DNA of 32,763 nt, taken from Clostridiales bacterium (GTDB lineage Bacteria; Bacillota; Clostridia; Christensenellales; UBA1750). Shown in pieces: positions 13,442-22,078 of this stretch (within the stretch, counting starts at the first letter, position 1; each line of letters opens with the position of its first letter). The DNA is taken from assembly GCA_015056005.1 (NCBI GenBank), contig SVHB01000029.1:1-32763 (forward strand), in the 5' to 3' direction. A program made the position numbers and the translations under genes. Below the pieces are notes generated by a model that was not told the DNA's origin, ran no database searches, and saw nothing but the letters and a program-made list of their open reading frames with translations.

Positions 13442-15481
13442 CTATTGAAGCTTTTTGTAGTAAAGCCCACGGGTGAATTTGCCGCTCGGGCTCTCGCCGG
13501 TTTTAAAATCTTCGATAATTTTTATGCAGTCGGCGCTCGTTTCGTTGGTAAAATACAGGGTCACAAAATCAAGCCCGGAAAGATCCTTGTCTGAGATGTT
13601 TACGGGAACGGAGTTGAGAAGAACGCTGTAGCGCCTGTTTTTGCAGATCAGGGGGAAATCCACGCCCATCCTGTCTTTAAGCAGCGGCCTGCCGTTGCAC
13701 GAGGGCGGGCAGGCAAAGCCCTTTTTGTTCGGGCAGCTCCTGAGCAGCATCACGGGCAGATTGCCGTAGGCGATAACCCCGCGCGGAATATCGCAGGAAA
13801 GCTTCTTAGCGTCGGTTATAAGACCTTCAAAGGAAACGGTAAGGCTCTTTAAGCCAAGGCGTTCAAATTCCTTTGCCGCCATGGAGTTCAATACGTTGAG
13901 CCCCGTGCCGCCGTGAACTTCAAGCCCCGCTTCTTTAATAAGCTTTAATGCGCCGATGTTGTTACAGTATGCGCCGCGCACGCCGTTTGCTTTGACCGAA
14001 AGGAGCTTTTTAAGCAAGGCTTCCTCCTCCAAGGCAAATACCAGCTCGTCGACCTCTGCGTAAACGTTTTTGAACCTGCCGATCAGGGAAGGATCGGCGT
14101 TTATCGCGTCGATGGGAAGTATCGCGTCGTATTGGGTGTAATCAAAACCCGGCACAATCTGGTTTGCGCTCAAGAACCTCAGGCGCATTTGGGGCTCGAT
14201 ATCGCGGATCCTTTCCTGCTTAGGTATCCCGGGCAGAGGATTTATTTTATAGCCCTCGTTTTTCATGCGAAGGGAAGAAAGCTGTTCAAGGCAAGTGCTT
14301 CTAAGCTTGTTAAGAGCGCTTGCGGGCATGAATATGCCGTCTTCGATATCGCAGGTGAATTCCTTTAAGAAATAGGGAGTGCCGCCGGTCTTTGAAAGGG
14401 AGCGTTTTGCGTATTCTTCGTCCATGGGCTTGCCCGTTGCTGGAAGGGGCTGAGGCCCTTGAGTGTATACGCTGTGCTCGCCGTCGTCTATATATAATGA
14501 AGAAAGGTTTTTGGTCGCTGTAAGATGCATGTTGATGCCGACAAGCGGAGTCTCGTTCCTGTAAAGCTCCTGCAGGGGCTTAAACACGGTCGCGCTTGAT
14601 ATAACGTCGCCCTTGTCGCGGATGCCGAACATGCTCTCACCGATTTTGGAAGTCAGGTATCCGTCAGTGAAACCGCCTCTGGAAAATACGGCTCTTAAAG
14701 TATCGATATCGTATTTTTCACCGCGCAGAGCGTTTTTGCAGGCGGTGACGGCTGCGGCAACGTATTCGGGGCGCTTCATCCTGCCTTCGATCTTGATGGA
14801 GCATATCCCCGCCTGTTCAAGCGCCTTTATGTGCTGTACATAGGACATGTCCTTGAGTGAAAGCGCATAAGGCCTTTTTGATGTGTTGGTAAATTCAAGC
14901 CTGCAGGGCTGGGCGCACATGCCCCTATTGCCGCTGCGGCCGCCCAGCATGGCGGAAAGATAGCACTGACCCGAAACGCTCATGCAAAGCGCGCCGTGTA
15001 CAAAGCTTTCAAGCTCTATATCACAGCTCTTTCTTATTTTTTCGATCTCGGTGAGCGAAACTTCCCTTGCAAGCACCACGCGGGAATAGCCCATGTCCTC
15101 AAGCTGCTTTGCGCCCGAAAGGTTGTGTATGCTCATCTGGGTGGACGCGTGAAGGGGCAGATCGGGGCAGATTTCCCTGAACAGCTTAAACACCGCAAGG
15201 TCCTGGATTATCGCTGCATCCGCGCCCGAAAGCGCAATTTTCTCTATCTGCTTTGCGGCGTCCGAAAGTTCAAGATCGGTTATAAGGGTATTGAAGGTCA
15301 CGTGAACCTTCACGGAGCGCTCATGGCAGTAGTTCACCGCTTCTATGAGCTGCGCATCGTCAAAATTGCCCGCGCTTCTTCTGGCGTTGAAGTTTTTTGT
15401 TCCAAGGTAAACAGCGTTTGCGCCCGAGCGCACAGCCGCGATCAGCTGCTCCATTGCTCCGGCGGGAGCCAGTATCTCCAT
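13442..15481 (-). CDS. U32 family peptidase / RlhA-type 23S rRNA hydroxylase
   Basis: This protein has 679 residues from the ATG at 15481, which is preceded by GGGAG; the track begins 14 codons earlier without support. MEILAPAGAMEQLIAAVRSGANAVYLG is a typical U32 start. The U32 signature is ESFVHGALCMSVSGQCYLSAMLGGRSGNRG followed by CAQPCR, whose cysteines probably hold an Fe-S cluster. A long C-terminal extension with further cysteines (CPNKKGFACPPSC) makes it resemble RlhA/YdcP-type members with a DUF3656 region. Those install ho5C2501 in 23S rRNA using prephenate-derived chemistry. The peptidase name is historical. Whether this copy modifies rRNA or acts in another U32 pathway is not decided by sequence. 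Confidence 0.85.
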   Translation of the reverse strand: MEILAPAGAMEQLIAAVRSGANAVYLGTKNFNARRSAGNFDDAQLIEAVNYCHERSVKVHVTFNTLITDLELSDAAKQIEKIALSGADAAIIQDLAVFKLFREICPDLPLHASTQMSIHNLSGAKQLEDMGYSRVVLAREVSLTEIEKIRKSCDIELESFVHGALCMSVSGQCYLSAMLGGRSGNRGMCAQPCRLEFTNTSKRPYALSLKDMSYVQHIKALEQAGICSIKIEGRMKRPEYVAAAVTACKNALRGEKYDIDTLRAVFSRGGFTDGYLTSKIGESMFGIRDKGDVISSATVFKPLQELYRNETPLVGINMHLTATKNLSSLYIDDGEHSVYTQGPQPLPATGKPMDEEYAKRSLSKTGGTPYFLKEFTCDIEDGIFMPASALNKLRSTCLEQLSSLRMKNEGYKINPLPGIPKQERIRDIEPQMRLRFLSANQIVPGFDYTQYDAILPIDAINADPSLIGRFKNVYAEVDELVFALEEEALLKKLLSVKANGVRGAYCNNIGALKLIKEAGLEVHGGTGLNVLNSMAAKEFERLGLKSLTVSFEGLITDAKKLSCDIPRGVIAYGNLPVMLLRSCPNKKGFACPPSCNGRPLLKDRMGVDFPLICKNRRYSVLLNSVPVNISDKDLSGLDFVTLYFTNETSADCIKIIEDFKTGESPSGKFTRGLYYKKLQ

Positions 15482-15619
15482 AATAACACTCCCGTAAATA
15501 TCTTCTTTTCCATTATACCACATAAATGAGCATTTCTTAGTTTATTTTTAACTTAAGTTCATATATAATTCATTTAGTGGCACTATGCTTTTATCATAAA
15601 GATAAAAGGAGTGACATGA

Positions 15620-15946
15620 ATGACACGCACTCTAAACGCCGCAAAGGAGATAGAGGAGCTTAAAGCAAAGGGCGATCTGTCGGAGCTTTTTCCGTATATG
15701 TTCTCCCCTTTGCCAAAGGTCAGGGCGCTTGCCTATACAGCTATTGCATGCTTCCCCGACGAGAGCAGCGCCGTCTGCGCCCTTATATCCGGAATGGATG
15801 ATCCGGACAGCGAGGCAAGGCAGGCTGCTATCGACGGCATCGTGAACATCGGCGGACGTCAGATCGCAAAGCTCACCCAATGGAAGCTCGGCTCCTCCAA
15901 AAACAAGGCTATCATCCGCGCGGTCAAGCCAACGCTTGCAAGATAG
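15620..15946 (+). CDS. Small HEAT-repeat-like protein
   Basis: A 108-residue, mostly helical protein with about two HEAT-like helical hairpins. One is PLPKVRALAYTAIACFPDE and the next is DDPDSEARQAAIDGIVNIG; the spacing with D/P turns and conserved alanine/valine is typical. It has no signal peptide or membrane segment. It probably mediates protein contacts. It lies 18 bases upstream of the response regulator on the same strand, so it is likely the first gene of that operon. AAAGGAGTGA precedes the ATG at 15620. A TATAAT at 15564-15569 could be the -10, but its -35 is weak. Confidence 0.72.
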   Translation: MTRTLNAAKEIEELKAKGDLSELFPYMFSPLPKVRALAYTAIACFPDESSAVCALISGMDDPDSEARQAAIDGIVNIGGRQIAKLTQWKLGSSKNKAIIRAVKPTLAR

Positions 15947-15964
15947 CGCAATAAAAGGAGTTTT

Positions 15965-16636
15965 ATGTTCAAAATTTTGGTTGTTGAAGACGACGAAAGG
16001 CTTTTGAAGCTGATGAGCGCCGTTTTGAGGAAAAACGGATACGACGCATTGACCGCCCCCAACGGCGTGGAGGCGCTTGAGGTCATGGATCAGAACCATA
16101 TAGACCTCATCATATCCGATATAATGATGCCCAAAATGGACGGCTATCAGTTCACAAGGCAGCTGCGCGAGGGAGGATACACCCAGCCGATACTCATGGT
16201 CACCGCAAAGGACGATTTTGACGCAAAGCTCAGAGGTTTCACCGCAGGCACCGACGATTATATGGTAAAGCCGATAGATTTGAACGAAATGATCCTGAGG
16301 GTGGGCGCGCTGCTTAGAAGGTCCCAGATAGCAAGCGAGCACAGGATAGAAGTGGGTGATATGCTCTTAAATTACGATTCCTTCACAGTCAGATGGCGCG
16401 GCGAGGAAATGATGCTGCCCAAAAAGGAGTTTTTGCTTTTGTATAAGCTTTTGTCCTACCCGGGCAGGATATTTACCCGCCAGCAGCTGATGGACGAGCT
16501 CTGGGGCTTTGATTCTACCGCAGACGAGCGCACGGTCGATGTGCACATAAAGCGGCTCAGGGAGCGCTTCCACGATAACAACGCCTTTGAGATCGTGACC
16601 GTCAGAGGCCTTGGCTATAAAGCGGTGAAAAGCTGA
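15965..16636 (+). CDS. OmpR/PhoB-type response regulator
   Basis: A 223-residue two-domain regulator. The receiver domain has the acidic pair E8-D9-D10, the phosphoacceptor D52 in LIISDIMMPKMDG, T80 and K102. The winged-helix DNA-binding domain (about 125-222) ends with GFDSTADERTVDVHIKRLRERF and VRGLGYKAV, the standard OmpR-family recognition-helix and wing region. AAAAGGAG precedes the ATG. The TGA overlaps the ATG of the kinase by one base (TGATG), so it is a cognate two-component pair. The regulated genes are not visible, but uxuA and the glycosidase-like gene immediately downstream are possible targets. Confidence 0.93.
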   Translation: MFKILVVEDDERLLKLMSAVLRKNGYDALTAPNGVEALEVMDQNHIDLIISDIMMPKMDGYQFTRQLREGGYTQPILMVTAKDDFDAKLRGFTAGTDDYMVKPIDLNEMILRVGALLRRSQIASEHRIEVGDMLLNYDSFTVRWRGEEMMLPKKEFLLLYKLLSYPGRIFTRQQLMDELWGFDSTADERTVDVHIKRLRERFHDNNAFEIVTVRGLGYKAVKS

Positions 16637-17718
16637 TGGATAAGCTGAATAAATTCCGTCAGGAAAAGCGCGGACTGTTTTCGGGCATGAACATGATGCT
16701 CGTTTTGCGCGTTATGGCTCTGCAGGCCATCGCAACGGCCATCATGATCGGCGTTTTCTATATCGTTTCGCGCTTTGAGCTGCTTCCGATAACCACCTGG
16801 AGCCTTTGGCTCGTCGCCTATTGCCTGCTCGGCTGCGGCATGGTGGTCGGCATGATAATGATAGCTATTTTTTCCAAGCATATCATGCAGCCCTTCACAG
16901 ACCTTAACCGCGCCACAGAGCGCGTTTCAAGGGGCGATTTTGATGTTGAAGTAAAGGTTCCCGCGCTTGTCGGCGGCGAGCTCAGGGATTTTATTAATGG
17001 CTTCAATAAGATGGTCAGAGAGCTCAGGAGCATCGAGCAGATGCGCAGCGAGTTCACCGCAGTTATTTCTCACGAATTCAAGACTCCGCTTTCATCGATG
17101 CAGGGATATGCCACCCTTTTGCAGGACGAGGATCTTCCCCTTCAGGAAAGACAGGAATACGCGCAGATCATCATCGACTCATCCAGAAGGCTTTCCGAGC
17201 TTGCCAACAATATATTAAAGCTCACAAAGCTTGAAAACCAGCAGATAATATCGGATGCGAGCACGTTTTCTCTTGATGAACAGCTGCGCCTTGTGATACT
17301 CACCCTGGAACCGCAGTGGAGTAAAAAGAATATCGAAATGGATATCGACCTTGTGCCCTCTATGATCTCCTCCTCGGAGGAGCTTTTGTGGCAGGTTTGG
17401 TCAAATCTTCTGGATAACGCCATCAAGTTCACCCCCGAGGGCGGCACGATCTGTGTGCAGATGAGCCGCGGCAGCGACGCGACCCTTGTTTGCATAAAGG
17501 ATAACGGCGAGGGCATGGACGAAAAAACTCAGGAGCATATTTTCGATAAATTCTATCAGGGCGATAAAACAAGGGCGTCCAAGGGCAATGGTCTTGGGCT
17601 TGCGCTGGTAAAGCGCGTGCTGGATCTTTGCGGCGCGGATATATCGGTCAAAAGCGCTCCCGGGCAGGGCGCGGAATTCACCGTCACCTTCCCCGAGATC
17701 CCGGTTAGAAGCAATTGA
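16636..17718 (+). CDS. Sensor histidine kinase with short extracytoplasmic loop
   Basis: A 360-residue membrane kinase. Two transmembrane segments (about 21-44 and 57-80) are separated by only about a dozen residues (SRFELLPITTWS), so little protein is exposed outside. That architecture is known from intramembrane-sensing kinases of Bacillota. A HAMP linker follows (about 80-132), then the HisKA motif VISHEFKTPLSSMQG with H146, N-box WSNLLDNAIKFTPEGG, G1 IKDNGEGM, F-box and G2 GNGLGLALVKR. All catalytic elements are present. It is translationally coupled to the response regulator and terminated by a hairpin at 17733. Confidence 0.93.
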   Translation: MDKLNKFRQEKRGLFSGMNMMLVLRVMALQAIATAIMIGVFYIVSRFELLPITTWSLWLVAYCLLGCGMVVGMIMIAIFSKHIMQPFTDLNRATERVSRGDFDVEVKVPALVGGELRDFINGFNKMVRELRSIEQMRSEFTAVISHEFKTPLSSMQGYATLLQDEDLPLQERQEYAQIIIDSSRRLSELANNILKLTKLENQQIISDASTFSLDEQLRLVILTLEPQWSKKNIEMDIDLVPSMISSSEELLWQVWSNLLDNAIKFTPEGGTICVQMSRGSDATLVCIKDNGEGMDEKTQEHIFDKFYQGDKTRASKGNGLGLALVKRVLDLCGADISVKSAPGQGAEFTVTFPEIPVRSN

Positions 17719-17732
17719 TAAAATTAGTTTTA

Positions 17733-17763
17733 AAAACGGCGCGGATAAAAGCGCTGTTTTTTT
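17733..17763 (+). terminator. Terminator after the two-component operon
   Basis: AAAACGGCGC (17733-17742) pairs with GCGCTGTTTT (17751-17760) with one G-U pair and an 8-nt loop, followed by TTT. It lies 15 nt after the kinase stop. Confidence 0.75.
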
Positions 17764-17858
17764 GCGCATAAAACGCTCTTTTTGGGGGAAAAATAAGCCG
17801 GTATGGTCGGGTTTGTCAAAAGATTGATAAAATTATAACAAAAAAGATTGTTAAACTC

Positions 17859-17887
17859 TTGACAAAGTCTGCAAATTAAGCTTTAAT
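17859..17887 (+). promoter_or_regulatory. Promoter and leader of uxuA
   Basis: TTGACA (17859-17864) and TTTAAT (17882-17887) are separated by 17 nt. The leader of about 67 nt contains two small hairpins, CCCGA/TCGGG (17904-17922) and GCGC-AAA-GCGC (17922-17932), before a GGGTGG ribosome binding site. No recognisable riboswitch is seen. Confidence 0.68.
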
Positions 17888-17960
17888 ACCAAGGGGCTTG
17901 TGACCCGATGGGAATATTCGGGCGCAAAGCGCTCAAAGACAGAAAAAGGGTGGATTTTTC

Positions 17961-19037
17961 ATGATGAAACTTGGATTCAGATGGTTCGGCGACAAGTATG
18001 ACACCGTAAAGCTCTGGCAGCTTCGTCAGATCCCCGGCACAAAGGGCGTAGTGACCTCGCTGTACGGAGTGGCTCCCGGCGCGATCTGGGGACGTGACAA
18101 GATCCATGCGCTCAAGAGCGAAGTGGAAGAAGCGGGGCTTGAGATCCTCTGTATAGAATCCGTAAACGTGGCGGACGCCATCAAGGCCGCCACCTATGAC
18201 CGCGACAGGTGCATCGAAAACTATATCAAGTCCCTTGAAAACCTCGCCGAAGAAGGCATCCACACCGTTTGCTATAATTTCATGCCCGTGTTCGACTGGA
18301 CAAGGACCGACCTTAACAAAATGCGCGAAGACGGCGCGACCGTCCTTTCCTACGATCATTCCGTGGTCGAATCTGTCGATCCTCAGGAAATGTTTGATAT
18401 CGTCGATTCCGACAGCTCGGGTCATGTCCTCCCCGGCTGGGAACCCGAGCGCTTGGGTAAGGTGAAGGAGCTCTTCGGTCTGTATAAAGGCATGGACGAG
18501 GATACCCTCTTTGCCAACCTTGTATATTTCCTAAAGGCCATTATGCCCACCTGCGATAAATATGATGTGGATATGTGCATCCATATCGACGACCCCTGCT
18601 GGTCCGTTTTCGGTCTGCCGAGGATTGTCAGGAGCAAGGAACACCTCCATCGCATCATGGACGCGGTTCCCAATGTCCATAACGGCGTGACGTTGTGCAC
18701 CGGCTCTCTTTCATCCGACCCGAGCAACAATATCCCAGATATCATCAGAAGCTTGAAGGGCCGCATACATTTTGCCCATATCAGAAACACCCGCCAGTCG
18801 GGAACTTACCGCGTTTTCGAGGAAGCTGCCCATATTTCATGCGATGGCTATCTTGATATGTATGAGATAATGAAAGCCTTTTACGATATCGGGTATGACG
18901 GCCCCTTCCGCCCCGACCACGGCAGAAACATCTGGGGCGAAATGGCAATGCCCGGCTACGGCCTTTATGACCGCGCACTTGGCAGCCAGTATCTCTTAGG
19001 GCTTGAAGAAGCCATAATCAAAGCGAATAAAAAATGA
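17961..19037 (+). CDS. uxuA: Mannonate dehydratase
   Basis: A 358-residue UxuA. It removes water from D-mannonate to give 2-keto-3-deoxygluconate, the step after fructuronate reduction in glucuronate breakdown. The family start MKLGFRWFGDKYDTVKLWQLRQIPG is clear, as are SLYGVAPGAIW, IESVNV, VCYNFMPVFDWTRTDL, and the metal-site region IHIDDPCWSVFGLPRI, HFAHIRN and RPDHGR. Length matches the family and all catalytic segments are present. It has its own promoter and terminator. The next gene, a probable carbohydrate-active protein, fits a glucuronoside-use theme. No uxuB, uxaC or kdg genes are in the window. Confidence 0.95.
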   Translation: MMKLGFRWFGDKYDTVKLWQLRQIPGTKGVVTSLYGVAPGAIWGRDKIHALKSEVEEAGLEILCIESVNVADAIKAATYDRDRCIENYIKSLENLAEEGIHTVCYNFMPVFDWTRTDLNKMREDGATVLSYDHSVVESVDPQEMFDIVDSDSSGHVLPGWEPERLGKVKELFGLYKGMDEDTLFANLVYFLKAIMPTCDKYDVDMCIHIDDPCWSVFGLPRIVRSKEHLHRIMDAVPNVHNGVTLCTGSLSSDPSNNIPDIIRSLKGRIHFAHIRNTRQSGTYRVFEEAAHISCDGYLDMYEIMKAFYDIGYDGPFRPDHGRNIWGEMAMPGYGLYDRALGSQYLLGLEEAIIKANKK

Positions 19038-19046
19038 TTTATGCCT

Positions 19047-19072
19047 GCCCGGGTCTTTGCCCGGGCTTTTTT
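19047..19072 (+). terminator. Terminator after uxuA
   Basis: GCCCGGG (19047-19053) and CCCGGGC (19060-19066) form a GC-rich stem with a 6-nt loop, followed by TTTTTT. It is a textbook intrinsic terminator. Confidence 0.92.
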
Positions 19073-19073
19073 G

Positions 19074-19102
19074 TTGAAATACAGGATGTTTCTTGCTATA
19101 AT
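19074..19102 (+). promoter_or_regulatory. Promoter of the glycosidase-like gene
   Basis: TTGAAA (19074-19079) and TATAAT (19097-19102) are separated by 17 nt, with TGC directly before the -10 (extended -10). It begins immediately after the T-tract of the uxuA terminator. GAAGGA precedes the ATG at 19145. Confidence 0.8.
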
Positions 19103-19144
19103 CAAAGCACCGACAAATAAAAATTAAAGAAGGATGATGACTCT

Positions 19145-21028
19145 ATGGCAGAAAACACCATTTTCTCAGGTGTCGTCTTTGAAAACGATAATTTCATTCT
19201 TGAAATAGGCTCAGACGGCTGCGCAAAAAGGCTTTTCCATAAGGCAGAAAAAAGGGAAATGCTTGAAAACACGCATACGCCCATGTTTTCTATTACTCAG
19301 GACAGGCTTTTCAACAACGAATTAAAGCTTGCCCACCCAAATAAGCGCTCGACCTTCTCTTCAAACTCGGTGGAATTTATAAACGACAGGCTCATAGTAT
19401 CCTTTGAGCTTCTGCAGTACAGGGCGGAAATAAAGGTGAGCGTCAAAGAACGCTATATCGCATTCGAGCTTGTTGATTTCATCGTGCCCGAGCATGCCTT
19501 TGGAGGGCTGAGGATGGACGTTCCCCCCGTTTCCTCCTTCCGCCTTGCTCAGCTGCCGATTATCGCTCTGCCCAATTTCGGTGAGTGGCTGAATGTCGCC
19601 TTTGACGAAAAAACAGCGGTAAACCTTATCGGAACGGATAAATCTTCCATCATCGACGCTCAAAAAGGCGTAGGCTGTGTGACCCTCACCGCCGACTGCG
19701 TGCGCGGTATAAAGCTCAAGGGCTGTTCCTGCGCGCTCATAGTTTCAAAAAAGGACGAGCTGTTAAATGCGATAGAGGATGTCGAAAACGATTTTGACCT
19801 CCCCAAGGGCGTTAAAAGCAGAAACGATAAACGGATAAATGCATCTGTTTACTGGACGAGCGATGCTACCCCCGAAAACATAGACGAGCATATAAAATAC
19901 GCCAAAATGGGCGGTTTTAGGCTCATGCTCATGTACTACACCTGCGCGGTCAAGGAAAGCACCAGGTATTATCACTGCGGCAATTACGACCTGAGGGACG
20001 AATACAAAAACGGCTATGATGACCTAAAAGCCATGCTCAAAAAGGTAAAAGACGCGGGGATCACCCCCGGCCTGCATTTTCTGCACACCCACATAGGCCT
20101 CAGGAGCCGCTATTGCACCCCCAAAGCCGATCACAGGCTGAACATCAAGGAGAAATTCACTCTTTCCGCTCCTTTGGGTAAAGACGATACCGTGATATAT
20201 GTCGAGGAGGACCCAAGCTTTGCGCCCATGCACAAGGACTGCCGCGTGCTCGTCTTTGACGGAGAAATGATCTCGTACGAAAACTATTCTTTAGAGCCGC
20301 CCTTCAGATTCATGGGCTGCAAAAGGGGCTGGAATGATACCGACATCGTTCCCCATCCTGCAGGCAGATGCGGCGGCGTGCTCGATATAAGCGAGTACGG
20401 CGCTTCCAGCGTTTATGTTGACCAGAACTCCACCCTGCAGGACGAGATCGCCGATAAGATCGCAAGGATATATAACTGCGGCTTTGAATTTGTCTATTTC
20501 GACGGCTCGGAGGGTACCAACGCTCCCTTTGAATACCATGTTCCTTCTGCGCAGTACAGGGTCTATAAAAAGCTTTCCCCCGCCCCGATCTTCTGCGAGG
20601 GCGCGGCAAAATCACATTTTTCATGGCATATGCTCAGCGGCGGCAACGCTTTTGATATCTTCCCTACTAATATCTTTAAGGAAATGATAATCAAATACCC
20701 CGCCGAGGAAGCGCCGAGGATGGCAAACGATTTCACAAGAGTCAATTTCGGCTGGTGGGCGTTCTTTGAAGATACCACGCCCGATGTATATGAGTACGGC
20801 ACGAGCAAGGCCTTTGCCTATAACTGCCCCGCAACCATGCAGGCACGCCTTGAAAGGTTTGAGAAAAACCCCAATACCAAAGCCGTGCTTGAGGTCATGC
20901 GCAGGTGGGAGTATGCCCGCCAAAACGATATATTAACCGATGATCAGAAGGAAGCGCTAAAAGACCCCAATAAGGAATTCACCCTTATCATAAACGAAAA
21001 CGGCGAATACGAGCTGAAAGAATGCTGA
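19145..21028 (+). CDS. Probable glycoside-hydrolase-like TIM-barrel protein, family not recognised
   Basis: A 627-residue protein without signal peptide, so probably cytosolic. Residues 1-220 look like a beta-sandwich, as in domains preceding many glycosidase barrels. From about 230 the pattern becomes barrel-like: INASVYWTSD, GGFRLMLMYYT, GITPGLHFLHTHIG, then FEFVYFDGSEG with a candidate catalytic aspartate/glutamate pair. A beta-rich insertion (about 340-415) interrupts the barrel; its LVFDGEMISYE...RFMGCKRGWNDT...PHPAGR pattern recalls small IG-E-I-Y...GC-RG-GT...H-AG modules of phage and surface proteins. I cannot assign a CAZy family. Its position after uxuA suggests action on uronic-acid-containing glycans, which is inference only. 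The C-terminal tail is charged. Confidence 0.6.
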   Translation: MAENTIFSGVVFENDNFILEIGSDGCAKRLFHKAEKREMLENTHTPMFSITQDRLFNNELKLAHPNKRSTFSSNSVEFINDRLIVSFELLQYRAEIKVSVKERYIAFELVDFIVPEHAFGGLRMDVPPVSSFRLAQLPIIALPNFGEWLNVAFDEKTAVNLIGTDKSSIIDAQKGVGCVTLTADCVRGIKLKGCSCALIVSKKDELLNAIEDVENDFDLPKGVKSRNDKRINASVYWTSDATPENIDEHIKYAKMGGFRLMLMYYTCAVKESTRYYHCGNYDLRDEYKNGYDDLKAMLKKVKDAGITPGLHFLHTHIGLRSRYCTPKADHRLNIKEKFTLSAPLGKDDTVIYVEEDPSFAPMHKDCRVLVFDGEMISYENYSLEPPFRFMGCKRGWNDTDIVPHPAGRCGGVLDISEYGASSVYVDQNSTLQDEIADKIARIYNCGFEFVYFDGSEGTNAPFEYHVPSAQYRVYKKLSPAPIFCEGAAKSHFSWHMLSGGNAFDIFPTNIFKEMIIKYPAEEAPRMANDFTRVNFGWWAFFEDTTPDVYEYGTSKAFAYNCPATMQARLERFEKNPNTKAVLEVMRRWEYARQNDILTDDQKEALKDPNKEFTLIINENGEYELKEC

Positions 21029-21105
21029 AAAGCAAAAACTTTGTTTATGAACGATAAAGCTCAACACCGCTGTCAGGAACCCTTCCCGATTAATCCGATA
21101 TAAAA

Positions 21106-21168
21106 GAAAGAACCCTTCGCGTGAAGCAATGTCATTTAGTTTGTGCAAAACCTGTTAAGTTAAGGGGT
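21106..21168 (+). repeat. Left inverted repeat of the cassette
   Basis: The repeat runs from AAGAACCCTTC through AATGTCATTTAGTT to GTTAAGTTAAGGGGT. The last 15 bases and the AATGTCATTTAGTT block are exactly complementary to parts of 24938-25001. The rest has scattered mismatches and a small length difference. Confidence 0.8.
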
Positions 21169-21172
21169 TAAG

Positions 21173-21217
21173 AAAAGAGTACTGCTAACTTTTTCACAAA
21201 GCGAGCGGTACTCTTTT
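21173..21217. terminator. Terminator of the cassette operon
   Basis: AAAAGAGTACTGCT (21173-21186) pairs with AGCGGTACTCTTTT (21204-21217), one G-U pair, with A-rich and T-rich outer arms. It lies about 75 nt beyond the GNAT stop on the minus strand and could work in both directions. Confidence 0.7.
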
Positions 21218-21291
21218 AATAATAGACTACACCAAACTAAAAATTTTGTCTGTTCGATAACTTGTTGTTTATCGCACAAGTTCATATATAT

Positions 21292-22032
21292 TTATTCTTC
21301 AAAAATGTATGCTACACCATACTTCTCATAGCCAATAGATTCTGCCAAGGCGATTGATGCAGTGTTTTCTACATGGCACTCCCATTGTGGACAAATCCCA
21401 TTTTCTACTAAATGATGAGCTGCCAATGCAGCGGTAAGTTTAGCGTATCCTTTTCTGCGCTCGTTTTTTAATGTTACAATTCCGGTATGTTGAATTACAT
21501 CTTCCATATATGGCATATCTGGCGCATCACAAACAGATACCAATTTGCCATTCATAAAATATCCGGTGAAATATTCCTTTTCAACTTTCTCCTCAAAATA
21601 TTCCTGTAGCCACCCGGTTGGGTCAGCCGTTGGAGAAGTCAATCGGAAAAATTCTTCATACAAAGGGTAATCAGCTTTCTTCAGCACTTGTGCGTTCCCA
21701 TATTCCTGCACACATTCTTGTCTGAATTTCATTAACTGCATTTTTTTAATCTTAAAAGAAGTATCTACCGCCGTCAAAATATCGACAGTACTCACATCTT
21801 GCAACTTTTTGAAGAAGTCGTCATATTGCGGTGCATAAGATACAATGCACGCATCTTCTTTTACCAGTACATAAATTGAATATTTACAGCCGAAACCTCT
21901 AACCTCCTCATTTCGGGAATCAGAGCATACAAATGATATGCCGCTTACTGCTTCGGATAAATTTATCCCGCAAAAACAAGAGTAGAACTCATTGGTAATT
22001 TTATCAATTTCCCTTTCAGTCAACCTTGCCAT
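21292..22032 (-). CDS. GNAT family N-acetyltransferase
   Basis: A 246-residue protein of the longer GNAT type. The catalytic GNAT region is C-terminal: IVTLKNERRKGYAKLTAALAAHHL holds the acetyl-CoA pyrophosphate-binding RRKGYA loop. ENTASIALAESIGYEKYG is the usual final helix-strand motif. The N-terminal half (about 1-130) is not a second recognisable GNAT motif. Substrate is unknown. GGAGG precedes the ATG. It lies 46 bases after the carbon-nitrogen hydrolase gene and is the last gene of the ECF sigma operon. Codon use is AT-rich, in line with acquisition together with the cassette. Confidence 0.83.
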   Translation of the reverse strand: MARLTEREIDKITNEFYSCFCGINLSEAVSGISFVCSDSRNEEVRGFGCKYSIYVLVKEDACIVSYAPQYDDFFKKLQDVSTVDILTAVDTSFKIKKMQLMKFRQECVQEYGNAQVLKKADYPLYEEFFRLTSPTADPTGWLQEYFEEKVEKEYFTGYFMNGKLVSVCDAPDMPYMEDVIQHTGIVTLKNERRKGYAKLTAALAAHHLVENGICPQWECHVENTASIALAESIGYEKYGVAYIFEE

Positions 22033-22078
22033 CCTTATACCTCCATTTTGAAAAGTACATTTGTTAAGCCAATCGTAT

